Positions 35,571-43,446 of a DNA stretch of 64,000 nucleotides are shown in pieces; positions within the stretch are counted from its first letter, which is position 1; every line of letters begins with the position of its first letter. Source of the DNA: Mucilaginibacter sp. cycad4 (GTDB lineage Bacteria; Bacteroidota; Bacteroidia; Sphingobacteriales; Sphingobacteriaceae). A program made the position numbers and the translations under genes. Under the pieces are notes generated by a model. It was not told the DNA's origin, did no database searches, and saw only the letters and a list, made by a program, of their open reading frames with translations. The stretch covers positions 4,092,001 through 4,156,000 of the forward strand of contig NZ_CP139559.1 in NCBI RefSeq assembly GCF_034263275.1, written 5' to 3'.

Positions 35571-37352
35571 CTAAACTACCAATTTTTGCTCAACCGGGTG
35601 CTTGATCAGGTAAAAACCATCGCTGATGAGCTTACCATATTCCGGCTCGTTGCGGCCCTTTTGCTCAAGAAAGTGTTTGATCTCGGCGGCTAACGCAGGC
35701 TCTACACTTTCGTGGTCAAGCATTTCCAGTATCTCCAGGGCACAAAGCCAGTCGTCATGATGGTCTTTTTGCAGTTGCTGCCATACATTGCCTAAAAAGC
35801 CATAATCACCATGGTTTATGCGGCAATTGCGTACCTGCTGGTAAAGCTTATGCAGTTCTTTGGTTTTATGATCATGCCGGGCGTGGTGCGTTTCTGTTTT
35901 GGATTTATAAACAATGGTTTCATAAGCTTCCCTGTCGGCCGCGCCGCAAAATACCGAAATGATCTCTTCGCCAACAGCCATGTCATAAACGCCCCAGGCC
36001 GGATCAAACAACACCGTTCCATTTTCATCTGTAACGGTTACGTTATCAAAAGTGATCAGGCAGATTTTACCATCCTCCGAAAGAACATTTTTAACAATAC
36101 CTTTTACGATGACCCCGCTTTCAAAATGTAGTTCGGTTCCGTGCCCTTTTATTATACCCGCTGCTTTCAGATCATCATCCGAAAAATCCTCCAAAGCTGT
36201 ATCGTGATGGCCCTTCAATTTACCAACCGGCGAGCTGAAACCATCTTTATGATAATCTTTACTATGGCCTTTTAACTGTTTATTGTTCAGGGCCAGCGCG
36301 GTGGGGCCGGTGGTTTTAATAAAATAAGGTTTGCCGCCTGCATCTGTCTTAAAATCGGTAATGTTACCCGAAACCTGCAAGCCCGAACTGTAAACAGCGG
36401 TACAGGTATTTCTACTTTCAACAGCCTTTTTCAATCCATAAGCACTACCTTTTCTGAAAGCCATGGTATTGGCAAACTCTTCAAGCACGTTGATCAGGTT
36501 TTGAAAATCCGGGGTTACAAAAAGTTGCGGTTGCGGTTTGGTAATATCATAGGGGTATTTAACCGCATCAATAGTATACCATAGCTTTTGAACATCTTTA
36601 TTCATACAGGTTGAACTTTCGCCGATTGACGAAAGCAGGCCTGCACCGTAAATCTTTGGTTGCTCCAGTGTTCCGATCAGGCCATACTCTACTGTCCACC
36701 AGTGCAGGCGGCTCAGCAGGGCCATTTCCGAAGGTTCCCCCATGTTTTCCTGGCAATAAGTTACCAGCTCTTCTGCTTTGACAATTTCCTGTTCATCGGC
36801 ATCAGGCATTTCCTTTAATATAGATAAAGCCCGGATAGCCTCATAAAGCTCAAAATCCTGCGCCGAAAACATGGCTTTAGCTCCTATCGACCCAAAATAA
36901 CTCAGATACTCATGATAATCCTTATCGGCAATAATTGGCGCGTGCCCCGCCGATTCATGAATGATATCGGGCGCCGGGGTATATTCAATATGTTTTAACT
37001 GGCGAATGTCGGCCGCTATAACCAGTACCCGGTAAGCCTGGTACTCCATAAAGGCAGCCGGCGGAATAAAGCCATCAACCGTAACCGCTCCCCAGCCAAT
37101 TTTGCCGAGGGCGTTGTTCATCTCCTGTAAATTGGGAATATGTTCAATAGTTAAACCTGCTTTTTGCAAACCGGGGATGTACGGGTAATAGGCTACATCC
37201 TTAAGGTAGCTGTAATTCTGACGCATAACGTAGCGCCACACTGCATGGTCGATAGGCGTATAGTGTTCGTAATGCTGGTCGACTATAAATTGTTTTAAAT
37301 GACCGGGCAATGCCGCAACCTGCGGATTATTAAAATCATTAAAATGGCTCAT
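35571..37352 (-). CDS. Aromatic amino acid hydroxylase (phenylalanine 4-monooxygenase type)
   Basis: A 593-residue iron/tetrahydropterin enzyme. The catalytic core (about 30-330) has the iron ligands His132 and His137 in DIIHESAGHAP and Glu222 in WWTVEYGL. YGAGLLSSIGES follows, as in the family. The protein has about 250 extra C-terminal residues of unknown function, typical of the long Bacteroidota form. It should turn phenylalanine into tyrosine and so feed the HPPD/homogentisate route encoded 15-20 kb further on. No pterin-recycling enzyme is adjacent. Confidence 0.92.
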   Translation of the reverse strand: MSHFNDFNNPQVAALPGHLKQFIVDQHYEHYTPIDHAVWRYVMRQNYSYLKDVAYYPYIPGLQKAGLTIEHIPNLQEMNNALGKIGWGAVTVDGFIPPAAFMEYQAYRVLVIAADIRQLKHIEYTPAPDIIHESAGHAPIIADKDYHEYLSYFGSIGAKAMFSAQDFELYEAIRALSILKEMPDADEQEIVKAEELVTYCQENMGEPSEMALLSRLHWWTVEYGLIGTLEQPKIYGAGLLSSIGESSTCMNKDVQKLWYTIDAVKYPYDITKPQPQLFVTPDFQNLINVLEEFANTMAFRKGSAYGLKKAVESRNTCTAVYSSGLQVSGNITDFKTDAGGKPYFIKTTGPTALALNNKQLKGHSKDYHKDGFSSPVGKLKGHHDTALEDFSDDDLKAAGIIKGHGTELHFESGVIVKGIVKNVLSEDGKICLITFDNVTVTDENGTVLFDPAWGVYDMAVGEEIISVFCGAADREAYETIVYKSKTETHHARHDHKTKELHKLYQQVRNCRINHGDYGFLGNVWQQLQKDHHDDWLCALEILEMLDHESVEPALAAEIKHFLEQKGRNEPEYGKLISDGFYLIKHPVEQKLVV

Positions 37353-37452
37353 TAATAACTGGCGGTTTATATTATAACGCCAAGTTTAGCAGATGGTTGT
37401 CATGAAAACAAATTTCAGTTCATTATTCTGAAACTAAAACATACACGAAATA

Positions 37453-38412
37453 TTATTCTTCTATTGGGTGATTTTCCAATTTTGGTTCTTCACCTTTTTT
37501 AAGGCCGCCATCCAGCCGCTTTGGAGCCAATACATAATAGACACCGAATAACGCCACAATAATTGAAATGAGGTAGAACCCAAAGCTTAGATAAACCGCC
37601 ATATCTTCAGCAAGACTAAACTGACGGGCCAGTGTAAGGAACAGCGCATCACGAATACCGCCACCACCCAAACTAAACGGAATAACTGCCGCTAAGGATG
37701 AGAAAAGAAATGACAGCAGATATGGAGCAAATTTACCGTTGAAATCCTGTGCAAGCAATAAACAAACAATGGTAAGCAATTGCATGCTTTGTACGCCTAT
37801 GGCTTTTAAATGTGCCTGTACAAAATTGTGGGTGTATTCTTTAAAAAACTTTCGGGCTACAAAATAATAGATCACAGAACCAACCGATACTATACCAAGC
37901 GGCCAGGCCAGGTGATAGGGAAAACTCGGGATTAAAATAATCAGTCCCACTACAATGGCGCCTATGGCCCAAAAACCACTGAGCCTATCAAACAGGATAG
38001 CCCAGAATACTTTTTTTGTAGGTAAATGATAGCGTTTATGTAACAGGTAAATTTTGTAACCATCGCCGCCGATGCCGCCGGGTAATAACACATTATAGCA
38101 CAAGCCAAGAAAATACAGGCGTAGGTTAAAGCGCCAGTCTAACCGCAAACCGATAGATTTAAAATAGCTTAATAGCCGCCATGACGAAAAAAGCATCGAC
38201 CCAACATAACAGGCTATAGCGGCGGTTAACCAGGCGCGGTCGGCATGAACTAAGCGATATTTAATTTTCGCAAACGGAACCTTACTGAATACATAATAAA
38301 GTAAACCACCGGTTACTACTATGATAAGGATTACTTTTATAACGCCCCAAAGCTTACCTTTCCAGGTTTTATGTTCGGCACCTTCGTCAATGATGTCTTC
38401 TGTTTGTGTCAT
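37453..38412 (-). CDS. Lysylphosphatidylglycerol-synthase-type transmembrane protein (UPF0104)
   Basis: A 319-residue membrane protein with about eight helices. The motif NVLLPGGIGGDGYKIYLL (about 107-124) and, later, IPFSLGGGGIRDALFL (about 243-258) are the two Gly-rich blocks of the UPF0104/AglD-like family. It lacks the soluble transferase domain of true lysyl-PG synthases, so a flippase-like or membrane accessory role is more likely. A minus-strand -7 box (CAAAGCTA at 38420-38427) lies just before the start. Confidence 0.88.
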   Translation of the reverse strand: MTQTEDIIDEGAEHKTWKGKLWGVIKVILIIVVTGGLLYYVFSKVPFAKIKYRLVHADRAWLTAAIACYVGSMLFSSWRLLSYFKSIGLRLDWRFNLRLYFLGLCYNVLLPGGIGGDGYKIYLLHKRYHLPTKKVFWAILFDRLSGFWAIGAIVVGLIILIPSFPYHLAWPLGIVSVGSVIYYFVARKFFKEYTHNFVQAHLKAIGVQSMQLLTIVCLLLAQDFNGKFAPYLLSFLFSSLAAVIPFSLGGGGIRDALFLTLARQFSLAEDMAVYLSFGFYLISIIVALFGVYYVLAPKRLDGGLKKGEEPKLENHPIEE

Positions 38413-38645
38413 TCGGCTGCAAAGCTATGTTATTTTTTTATTTGGATGTACGGGATAGTCAATTAACAATTTTTCTTCATTTTGTTTTCACAAACATTAA
38501 AACCAGTAAATCAGTTAATTATTACAGGGTTATTTTTTTCCCGGTAAATTCGTGGTTCAAATAATTAAACCAATGCCATTGTAATCAAATATTCAACTCT
38601 GTGTAATGATAATATCAAATCGGTGAAATCCTGATAACAAAGTAT

Positions 38646-38653
38646 TACTTTTG
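38646..38653 (+). promoter_or_regulatory. Candidate -7 promoter box of aguB
   Basis: TACTTTTG matches TAnnTTTG and ends 16 bases before the aguB ATG, a spacing that gives a leader of about 12 bases. No distinct -33 TTG is present at the usual distance. Confidence 0.5.
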
Positions 38654-38669
38654 CGGCAAATTTATCGAC

Positions 38670-39539
38670 ATGAGTAAAGTAAACGTTGGTTTAGTACAAA
38701 TGACCTGTACTGCTGATAAACAGCAGAACCTGCAAAAGGCAATTGTTAAAGTAAGGGAAGCTGCGGCTAAAGGCGCGCAAATAGTTTGTTTACAGGAACT
38801 TTTTACCTCGCTTTACTTTTGCGATGTTGAGGATTACGACAATTTTAAGCTGGCCGAAGCTATCCCCGGCCCATCAACTGATGAGCTTTCAAAAGTTGCT
38901 GCCGAACTTAATGTGGTGATCATTGCTTCATTGTTTGAGAAACGTGCCCAGGGTGTTTATCACAATACAACCGCTGTTTTGGATGCCGACGGAAGCTATC
39001 TTGGCAAATACCGCAAAATGCATATCCCTGATGATCCGGGCTTTTACGAAAAATTTTACTTCACCCCTGGTGATTTAGGCTACAAAGTATTTAATACCAA
39101 ATTTGCCCGGGTAGGTGTATTGATCTGCTGGGACCAATGGTATCCTGAGGCAGCGCGTATCACCGCTTTAATGGGTGCCGATATATTATTTTACCCAACC
39201 GCTATTGGCTGGGCTACCACACAAGACGAAGCTACCAACGTTGAGCAATACAACGCATGGCAAACCATCCAGCGTTCGCACGCGGTAGCTAATGGCGTGC
39301 ACGTAGTAAGTGTAAACCGTGTAGGTGAAGAAGCCGGCGTAAAATTTTGGGGAGGATCATTCTTTGCCAGTCCATTTGGTGCAATCATTCATCAAACATC
39401 ACATGATGATGAGGAGGTTGTAGTACAGGAATTGGATCTGGATAAGTCTGATTACTACAGAAGTCACTGGCCGTTTTTACGTGACAGGAGGATAGACAGC
39501 TATCAGCCGATAACTAAAAGGTTGTTAGACGAGGACTAA
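38670..39539 (+). CDS. aguB: N-carbamoylputrescine amidohydrolase
   Basis: A 289-residue nitrilase-superfamily enzyme. The catalytic triad is Glu43 (LQELFTSLYF), Lys116 (YRKMHIPDDPGF) and Cys153 (LICWDQWYPEAAR). These surrounding sequences, and GWATTQDEATNVEQYNAWQT, are specific for the AguB group rather than for general nitrilases. It hydrolyses N-carbamoylputrescine to putrescine, CO2 and ammonia. Agmatine deiminase follows 148 bases later, supplying its substrate, so both act in polyamine synthesis. A family A repeat separates the two genes. Confidence 0.96.
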   Translation: MSKVNVGLVQMTCTADKQQNLQKAIVKVREAAAKGAQIVCLQELFTSLYFCDVEDYDNFKLAEAIPGPSTDELSKVAAELNVVIIASLFEKRAQGVYHNTTAVLDADGSYLGKYRKMHIPDDPGFYEKFYFTPGDLGYKVFNTKFARVGVLICWDQWYPEAARITALMGADILFYPTAIGWATTQDEATNVEQYNAWQTIQRSHAVANGVHVVSVNRVGEEAGVKFWGGSFFASPFGAIIHQTSHDDEEVVVQELDLDKSDYYRSHWPFLRDRRIDSYQPITKRLLDED

Positions 39540-39550
39540 AATAATACAAG

Positions 39551-39644
39551 CGTCATTGCGAGGTACGAAGCAATCCCCAATTGGCATGTCGGCAATGCAA
39601 GGTCGCTCTGCATATCGGGGATTGCTTCGTACCTCGCAATGACG
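39551..39644. repeat. Dispersed palindromic repeat, family A (copy 2)
   Basis: Perfect 28-base arms at 39551-39578 and 39617-39644 (CGTCATTGCGAGGTACGAAG and its complement) are followed by five T. It lies 12 bases after the aguB stop. The perfect stem and T-run could work as a transcription terminator, and the -7 box of aguA follows directly. Confidence 0.88.
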
Positions 39645-39667
39645 TTTTTGATATCAGGTAATACCCT

Positions 39668-39675
39668 TACATTTG
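39668..39675 (+). promoter_or_regulatory. Candidate -7 promoter box of aguA
   Basis: TACATTTG matches TAnnTTTG, 13 bases before the ATG at 39688. The box overlaps a possible TTG start at 39673, which supports the ATG as the true start. aguA can thus be transcribed separately from aguB. Confidence 0.5.
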
Positions 39676-39687
39676 CATCACCAAATT

Positions 39688-40743
39688 ATGAGCCAACAAA
39701 TATCAACCATACTTACCCCCGCTTCGCAGGGCTTCCATTTTCCCGCCGAATGGGCCAAACATACCGCTACCTGGCTTAGCTGGCCCCATAAAGAGGCTTC
39801 ATGGCCGGGCAAAATCGATACCATTTACGCACCCTACATCGAGTTTATCAAAGTAGTTACCGAAGGCGAACTGGTACGCATTAACGTGGTCAACGAAGAC
39901 ATGAAAGCCTCGGTGATTTTCCAGCTGCAGAATGCAGGGGTAGATTTAAGCAAAATAGAGATCTTTGAGTTCCCTACCAATGATGCCTGGTGCCGTGATC
40001 ATGGTCCGGCGTTTTTGATAAACCCTGCTACCAAACAAAAGGCCATTGTCGACTGGGGCTATAACGCCTGGGGCGATAAGTACCCTCCATTTGATTTGGA
40101 TGATGTGATCCCTACCAAAATAGGCAACCACTTTGGCTTACCTGTATTTAACCCGGGCATTGTTATGGAAGGCGGCTCGGTCGACTTTAACGGTAAAGGC
40201 ACCATTTTAACCACTACTGCCTGCCTGCTCAACAAAAATCGCAACCCACAGCTTAACCAGCAGCAGATTGAAACTTACCTGCAAAACTATTATGGTGCAG
40301 AGCAAATCCTTTGGCTGGGTGATGGCATTGTAGGCGATGATACCGATGGACATATCGACGATATTACCCGCTTTGTGAACGAGGACACCGTTGTTACCGT
40401 TGTGGAGGAAGATAAGAACGATGAGAACTACCACATCCTCCAGGAAAACCTCGAAACCCTGAAAACCATGCGCCTGCTCAATGGCAAACAGCTTAACATC
40501 ATTGAGCTGCCTATGCCCGATGCAGTAATTTACGAAGATACCCGCTTACCTGCCTCATACGCCAACTTTTACATTGCTAATTCGGCTGTGATAGTGCCTA
40601 CGTACCGTTCAAAGAACGACGATAAAGCGCTTGACATATTGACCCAATGCTTCCCCGACCGTAAGGTTGTGGGCATAGACAGCACCGACATTATCTGGGG
40701 CCTTGGCAGTTTCCACTGCCTCAGCCAACAGGAACCGGAATAA
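39688..40743 (+). CDS. aguA: Agmatine deiminase
   Basis: A 351-residue enzyme that converts agmatine to N-carbamoylputrescine and ammonia. Key blocks are PTNDAWCRDHGPAF, GDGIVGDDTDGHIDDITRF with the catalytic His and Asp, and the nucleophile Cys344 in GLGSFHCLSQQ. The ATG is set at 39688 because an upstream TTG falls inside the promoter box. It works with aguB just upstream to make putrescine. Confidence 0.96.
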   Translation: MSQQISTILTPASQGFHFPAEWAKHTATWLSWPHKEASWPGKIDTIYAPYIEFIKVVTEGELVRINVVNEDMKASVIFQLQNAGVDLSKIEIFEFPTNDAWCRDHGPAFLINPATKQKAIVDWGYNAWGDKYPPFDLDDVIPTKIGNHFGLPVFNPGIVMEGGSVDFNGKGTILTTTACLLNKNRNPQLNQQQIETYLQNYYGAEQILWLGDGIVGDDTDGHIDDITRFVNEDTVVTVVEEDKNDENYHILQENLETLKTMRLLNGKQLNIIELPMPDAVIYEDTRLPASYANFYIANSAVIVPTYRSKNDDKALDILTQCFPDRKVVGIDSTDIIWGLGSFHCLSQQEPE

Positions 40744-40751
40744 GAGTACAG

Positions 40752-40787
40752 AACGCCCTCCCCCGCCAACTGATGGGGAGGGCGTTT
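40752..40787 (+). terminator. Terminator after aguA
   Basis: CGCCCTCCCC (40754-40763) pairs with GGGGAGGGCG (40775-40784) around an 11-base loop and is followed by TTT. Two further A-T pairs extend the stem. It begins about 10 bases after the aguA stop. Confidence 0.75.
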
Positions 40788-40798
40788 GATTAAAAGCG

Positions 40799-40952
40799 TT
40801 GTCATTTCGACAGAGCAGCGGTGGAATTGAGCATCGGGGCGAAAGAGAAGTCTTCTACGCTTGTAAAGCAACGATGCATGGCTTAAAGCAGGGCGTATAA
40901 AATTTCTCCTCACCCAATCGCGCTTTACCCTACCCGTTCGTCGAAATTACAA
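40799..40952. repeat. Dispersed palindromic repeat, family B (diverged copy)
   Basis: The ends TTGTCATTTCGA (40799) and TCGAAATTACAA (to 40952) are inverted with one mismatch. The interior GGGGCGAAAGAGAAGTCTTC at 40836 matches the inverse of the interior of the copies at 48535 and 48877. It fills part of the 434-bp gap after aguA. Confidence 0.65.
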
Positions 40953-40969
40953 TTCGTTTTTTTAAATGA

Positions 40970-41060
40970 AGCTTTTCCTTCTAATCTTCTTTCTTTCACC
41001 TTGACTTCTTGCCTCTCAATTCCCATCTTGCTTCCTGCATCTTGACTTCTTGCTTCTCTT
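40970..41060. repeat. Pyrimidine-rich low-complexity stretch with an internal direct repeat
   Basis: The segment is almost only C and T on the plus strand. CTTGACTTCTTGC occurs at 41000 and again at 41041, a 41-base period. Similar stretches of low complexity are common between genes in this group. It lies just upstream of the three-heptamer promoter array of the first LiaF-like gene. Confidence 0.45.
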
Positions 41061-41155
41061 AACTTTTTTCACCGCCTTTATCCCTCACTTCACCGACATC
41101 TCCCCTTACATCGCCAAGTATTGATTGACCAGCCTGCCCTGTTGCTGTAGTTTTG
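41061..41155 (+). promoter_or_regulatory. Promoter with three-heptamer array, first LiaF-like gene
   Basis: Heptamers CACCGCC (41070-41076), CACCGAC (41091-41097) and CATCGCC (41109-41115) are spaced 21 and 18 bases start to start. TTG at 41125-41127 and TAGTTTTG at 41148-41155 form a -33/-7 pair with 20 bases between. The same array, spacing and distance to the -7 box recur at 42066-42160 in front of the second LiaF-like gene, so it is probably an activator or repressor site, not chance. Confidence 0.8.
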
Positions 41156-41177
41156 GGTAACATTAAAACTTAAAGCA

Positions 41178-41585
41178 ATGAACAACGATATAATAAACAC
41201 CGAAAACAAAAGAAATGGCAAAATCATGTTAGGAATAATTTTACTGGCAGCCGGTGGTTTATTTCTGATAGATCAGCTCGATGCCTTACTTATTCCCGAT
41301 TGGCTTTTTAGCTGGCCAATGTGGTTCATAGCCTGGGGCGCTTACATGGGTGCCAAACATGACTTCAAAAAACCATCATGGATCTTTATGATATTGTTAG
41401 GCGTGATATTCCTGGTAAATGACAACGTTAACAATGCCGACCGCATTACCTGGCCAATTGCCCTTATGCTACTTGGCACCTGGATAGCTGTAAGGCCCGC
41501 CAAACAAACCGACCGTGACTTTTGGGAAAAGAACGAAAAAGCCAAACAGCATTTCGACTTTGAGCAGCCTAAAACCGAAGCATAA
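41178..41585 (+). CDS. LiaF-like (DUF5668-type) small membrane protein
   Basis: A 135-residue protein with four short hydrophobic segments (IMLGIILLAAGGLFLIDQL, WLFSWPMWFIAWGAYMGAKH, WIFMILLGVIFLVNDNVN, ITWPIALMLLGTWIAVRP). The layout with paired WP/LWP motifs is that of the membrane part of LiaF/YvqF proteins. It lacks the C-terminal beta-rich domain that the second copy has. It begins its own unit behind a promoter matching that of the second copy and ends at a terminator. A role in sensing envelope stress is inferred from family and context. Confidence 0.85.
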   Translation: MNNDIINTENKRNGKIMLGIILLAAGGLFLIDQLDALLIPDWLFSWPMWFIAWGAYMGAKHDFKKPSWIFMILLGVIFLVNDNVNNADRITWPIALMLLGTWIAVRPAKQTDRDFWEKNEKAKQHFDFEQPKTEA

Positions 41586-41609
41586 ACTCAATCATCTATC
41601 ATATATATC

Positions 41610-41645
41610 AAAGCCGGGGCATTTTTAAAAAGCCGCGGCTTTTTG
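41610..41645 (+). terminator. Terminator after the first LiaF-like gene
   Basis: AAAGCCG at 41610-41616 pairs with CGGCTTT at 41636-41642, followed by T; an alternative hairpin AAAAAGCCGCGGCTTTTT is also present within it. It begins 25 bases after the stop. Confidence 0.75.
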
Positions 41646-41689
41646 TTATACTAATGATAGCTTTAATCTAAAATCCAACCTCTTAACCA

Positions 41690-41895
41690 ATGTTAGCTGG
41701 GTGTTCAACTTTTTTAGGTGTGAACACCTTGTTATTTTTCTAAAATACAAATAACTAATAATCAGAAATTTAACTTTTAATAATTATCGCCAATTCGCTA
41801 TACCTGAACAGATACCTACTGAGAATCAATAACATAGATATTCAGGAAATAAAAAGCTGAACACCCGTTTTTAAAAAATTGAACACCTGCGATAA
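41690..41895. repeat. Group of GGTGTTCAA repeats between the LiaF-like genes
   Basis: GGGTGTTCAACTTTTTTA at about 41699 and GGTGTGAACACC at about 41719 lie on the left; the inverse forms GCTGAACACCCG (41863) and AATTGAACACCTGC (41878) lie on the right. The two outer blocks together look like the ends of a small inverted-repeat element of about 190 bp. No gene is seen in between. The rest of the 600-bp gap (41900-42060) is A/T-rich without recognised content. Confidence 0.5.
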
Positions 41896-42065
41896 AGCTG
41901 AATTTGAACGTTAATTATATGCTTTTTAATTTTGAGGGATATTCTGCCATCAGCATATCCACCCTTAAGATTTATTTACTAATGTAAAACCCGGCTTATT
42001 TTATTGATAAAAAACCGTCGCAACACACAATTTTTTATTTTTGCCGAATGACAAAATATCAATCG

Positions 42066-42160
42066 CAACTTTTTCACCGCCAAAACATCCCCCTTCACCG
42101 ATTTCTTTAAATACATCGCCAGTTTTTGTTTGGCTCAACTATAATGTTACCTTAGTTTTG
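42066..42160 (+). promoter_or_regulatory. Promoter with three-heptamer array, LiaF-like/LytS/LytTR operon
   Basis: CACCGCC (42075-42081), CACCGAT (42096-42102) and CATCGCC (42114-42120) have the same 21 and 18 base spacing as at 41070. TTG at 42130-42132 and TAGTTTTG at 42153-42160 are again a -33/-7 pair, and the distance from the last heptamer to the -7 box is the same 33 bases. The flanking AACTTTTT block before the first heptamer is also kept. The LytTR regulator encoded by this operon is the natural candidate to bind it. Confidence 0.8.
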
Positions 42161-42188
42161 GATATGATTTTAATTTGCAGATAATACA

Positions 42189-43046
42189 ATGAACAACGAT
42201 ATAGAACATCCAAAAGATCCTAACAAAGGCAAATCTGTTGCCGGGATCATTTTACTTGCTGTAGGCGGCATATTGCTGCTTCAGCAATTCAACCTCTTCT
42301 TTATACCTCACGCTATAGTGTTATGGCCGCTATGGCTTGTTTTCTGGGGACTTTATATTGGTTCAAAACATCAATATAAAAAAGCTTCATGGATCATGCT
42401 GGTGGGCATAGGTGTACTGCTGCTGCTTAGCAAAAACATTGATAACTCAGATCGTATCCTGTGGCCACTGGCCGTAATTGGCTTTGGTATGTGGCTGATA
42501 TTAAGGCGCAACAAACACTTTGATCCTCAACAATGGAAAAACGAGTTCAAAGGTGATAAATGGGGCAGCTGGGACAAAAAAGAACCTTTCCAGTTTGAAA
42601 AAACTGAGCCTGTTGTTGACTATACAATAAAAGATGAGGGCGACCCGATCCCTCCCGTTGATCCTTATGCCCAGAAACAGCAACAATACAACTCCAAATA
42701 TTCAGGCGACGATTATATAGATACCGTATCTATTTTTGGCGGGGTTAACAAAACCATCCTTTCCAAACAATTCCGCGGTGGCGATATCGTGAACATATTT
42801 GGCGGCGCCGAACTTGATTTTACCCAGGCTGATATTAACGGCCGTATCATCATTGATATTACCCAGATCTTCGGCGGAACTAAAATTATTGTGCCATCAA
42901 ACTGGCAGGTAGTATCTGACCTGGCGGCGGTTTTTGCCAGTGTTGATGATAAACGCATCAGGAGCACCGCAAGTGTAGGCAGCGAGAAGGTGCTGGTACT
43001 TAAAGGCGTATCCATATTTGCGGGTGTTGATATCCGCAGTTATTAA
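42189..43046 (+). CDS. LiaF-like membrane protein with C-terminal LiaF domain
   Basis: A 285-residue protein. Residues about 15-120 repeat the four-helix layout of the first copy (GIILLAVGGILLLQQFNLFF, IVLWPLWLVFWGLYIGSKHQ). After a hydrophilic linker, residues about 175-285 form a beta-rich domain (TVSIFGGVNKTILSKQFRGG, DIVNIFGGAELDFTQADI, ITQIFGGTKIIVP) with the repeated I/V-F-G-G motif of the LiaF C-terminus. In Firmicutes LiaF restrains the LiaS kinase; here a LytS-type kinase and LytTR regulator follow two genes later. It opens that operon. Confidence 0.9.
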   Translation: MNNDIEHPKDPNKGKSVAGIILLAVGGILLLQQFNLFFIPHAIVLWPLWLVFWGLYIGSKHQYKKASWIMLVGIGVLLLLSKNIDNSDRILWPLAVIGFGMWLILRRNKHFDPQQWKNEFKGDKWGSWDKKEPFQFEKTEPVVDYTIKDEGDPIPPVDPYAQKQQQYNSKYSGDDYIDTVSIFGGVNKTILSKQFRGGDIVNIFGGAELDFTQADINGRIIIDITQIFGGTKIIVPSNWQVVSDLAAVFASVDDKRIRSTASVGSEKVLVLKGVSIFAGVDIRSY

Positions 43047-43082
43047 TTAATCAAGGCAGCTAATTACGAAAAGCATAAAAAC

Positions 43083-43418
43083 ATGAACTGGTACGTAGCA
43101 AAATTAGTTTTCAGGGTGATAAGCGGGGATGGCGACCATCAGGCGCAATTTGATGAGCAATTAAGATTGATCAGTGCAGATAACGAACTGGTGGCTTATG
43201 AAAAAGCTAACCGGATAGGTCACGCCAACCAGGATAGCTTCAAGAATATTGAAAAGCAAACCGTTAAATGGCAATTTATTGATGTGGCCGAACTTAACCA
43301 GCTTGGCGAACTTACCGACGGCACCGAATTGTATTATAACATACACGAAACACCCGATGCCGACCTGTACATTGCCTGGGCGCATCATAAGTCGGCCTTA
43401 TTGGGCATCAGAAATTAA
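43083..43418 (+). CDS. DUF4288 domain protein
   Basis: A 111-residue soluble protein. MNWYVAKLVFRVISGDGDH and EQLRLISADNELVAYEKANR fit the DUF4288 pattern, with an N-terminal WYxAKLV strand. No function is known for the family. It lies 36 bases after the LiaF-like gene and 28 bases before the kinase gene, within one operon. Confidence 0.85.
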   Translation: MNWYVAKLVFRVISGDGDHQAQFDEQLRLISADNELVAYEKANRIGHANQDSFKNIEKQTVKWQFIDVAELNQLGELTDGTELYYNIHETPDADLYIAWAHHKSALLGIRN

Positions 43419-43446
43419 ACCTTAAAACCACAGAAAGTAACCCGTT

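Noticed and set aside
41061..42160. CRISPR array or other regularly spaced repeat
   Set aside because: Only three short heptamers per promoter with two different spacings; they are tied to promoter position and not to spacers.
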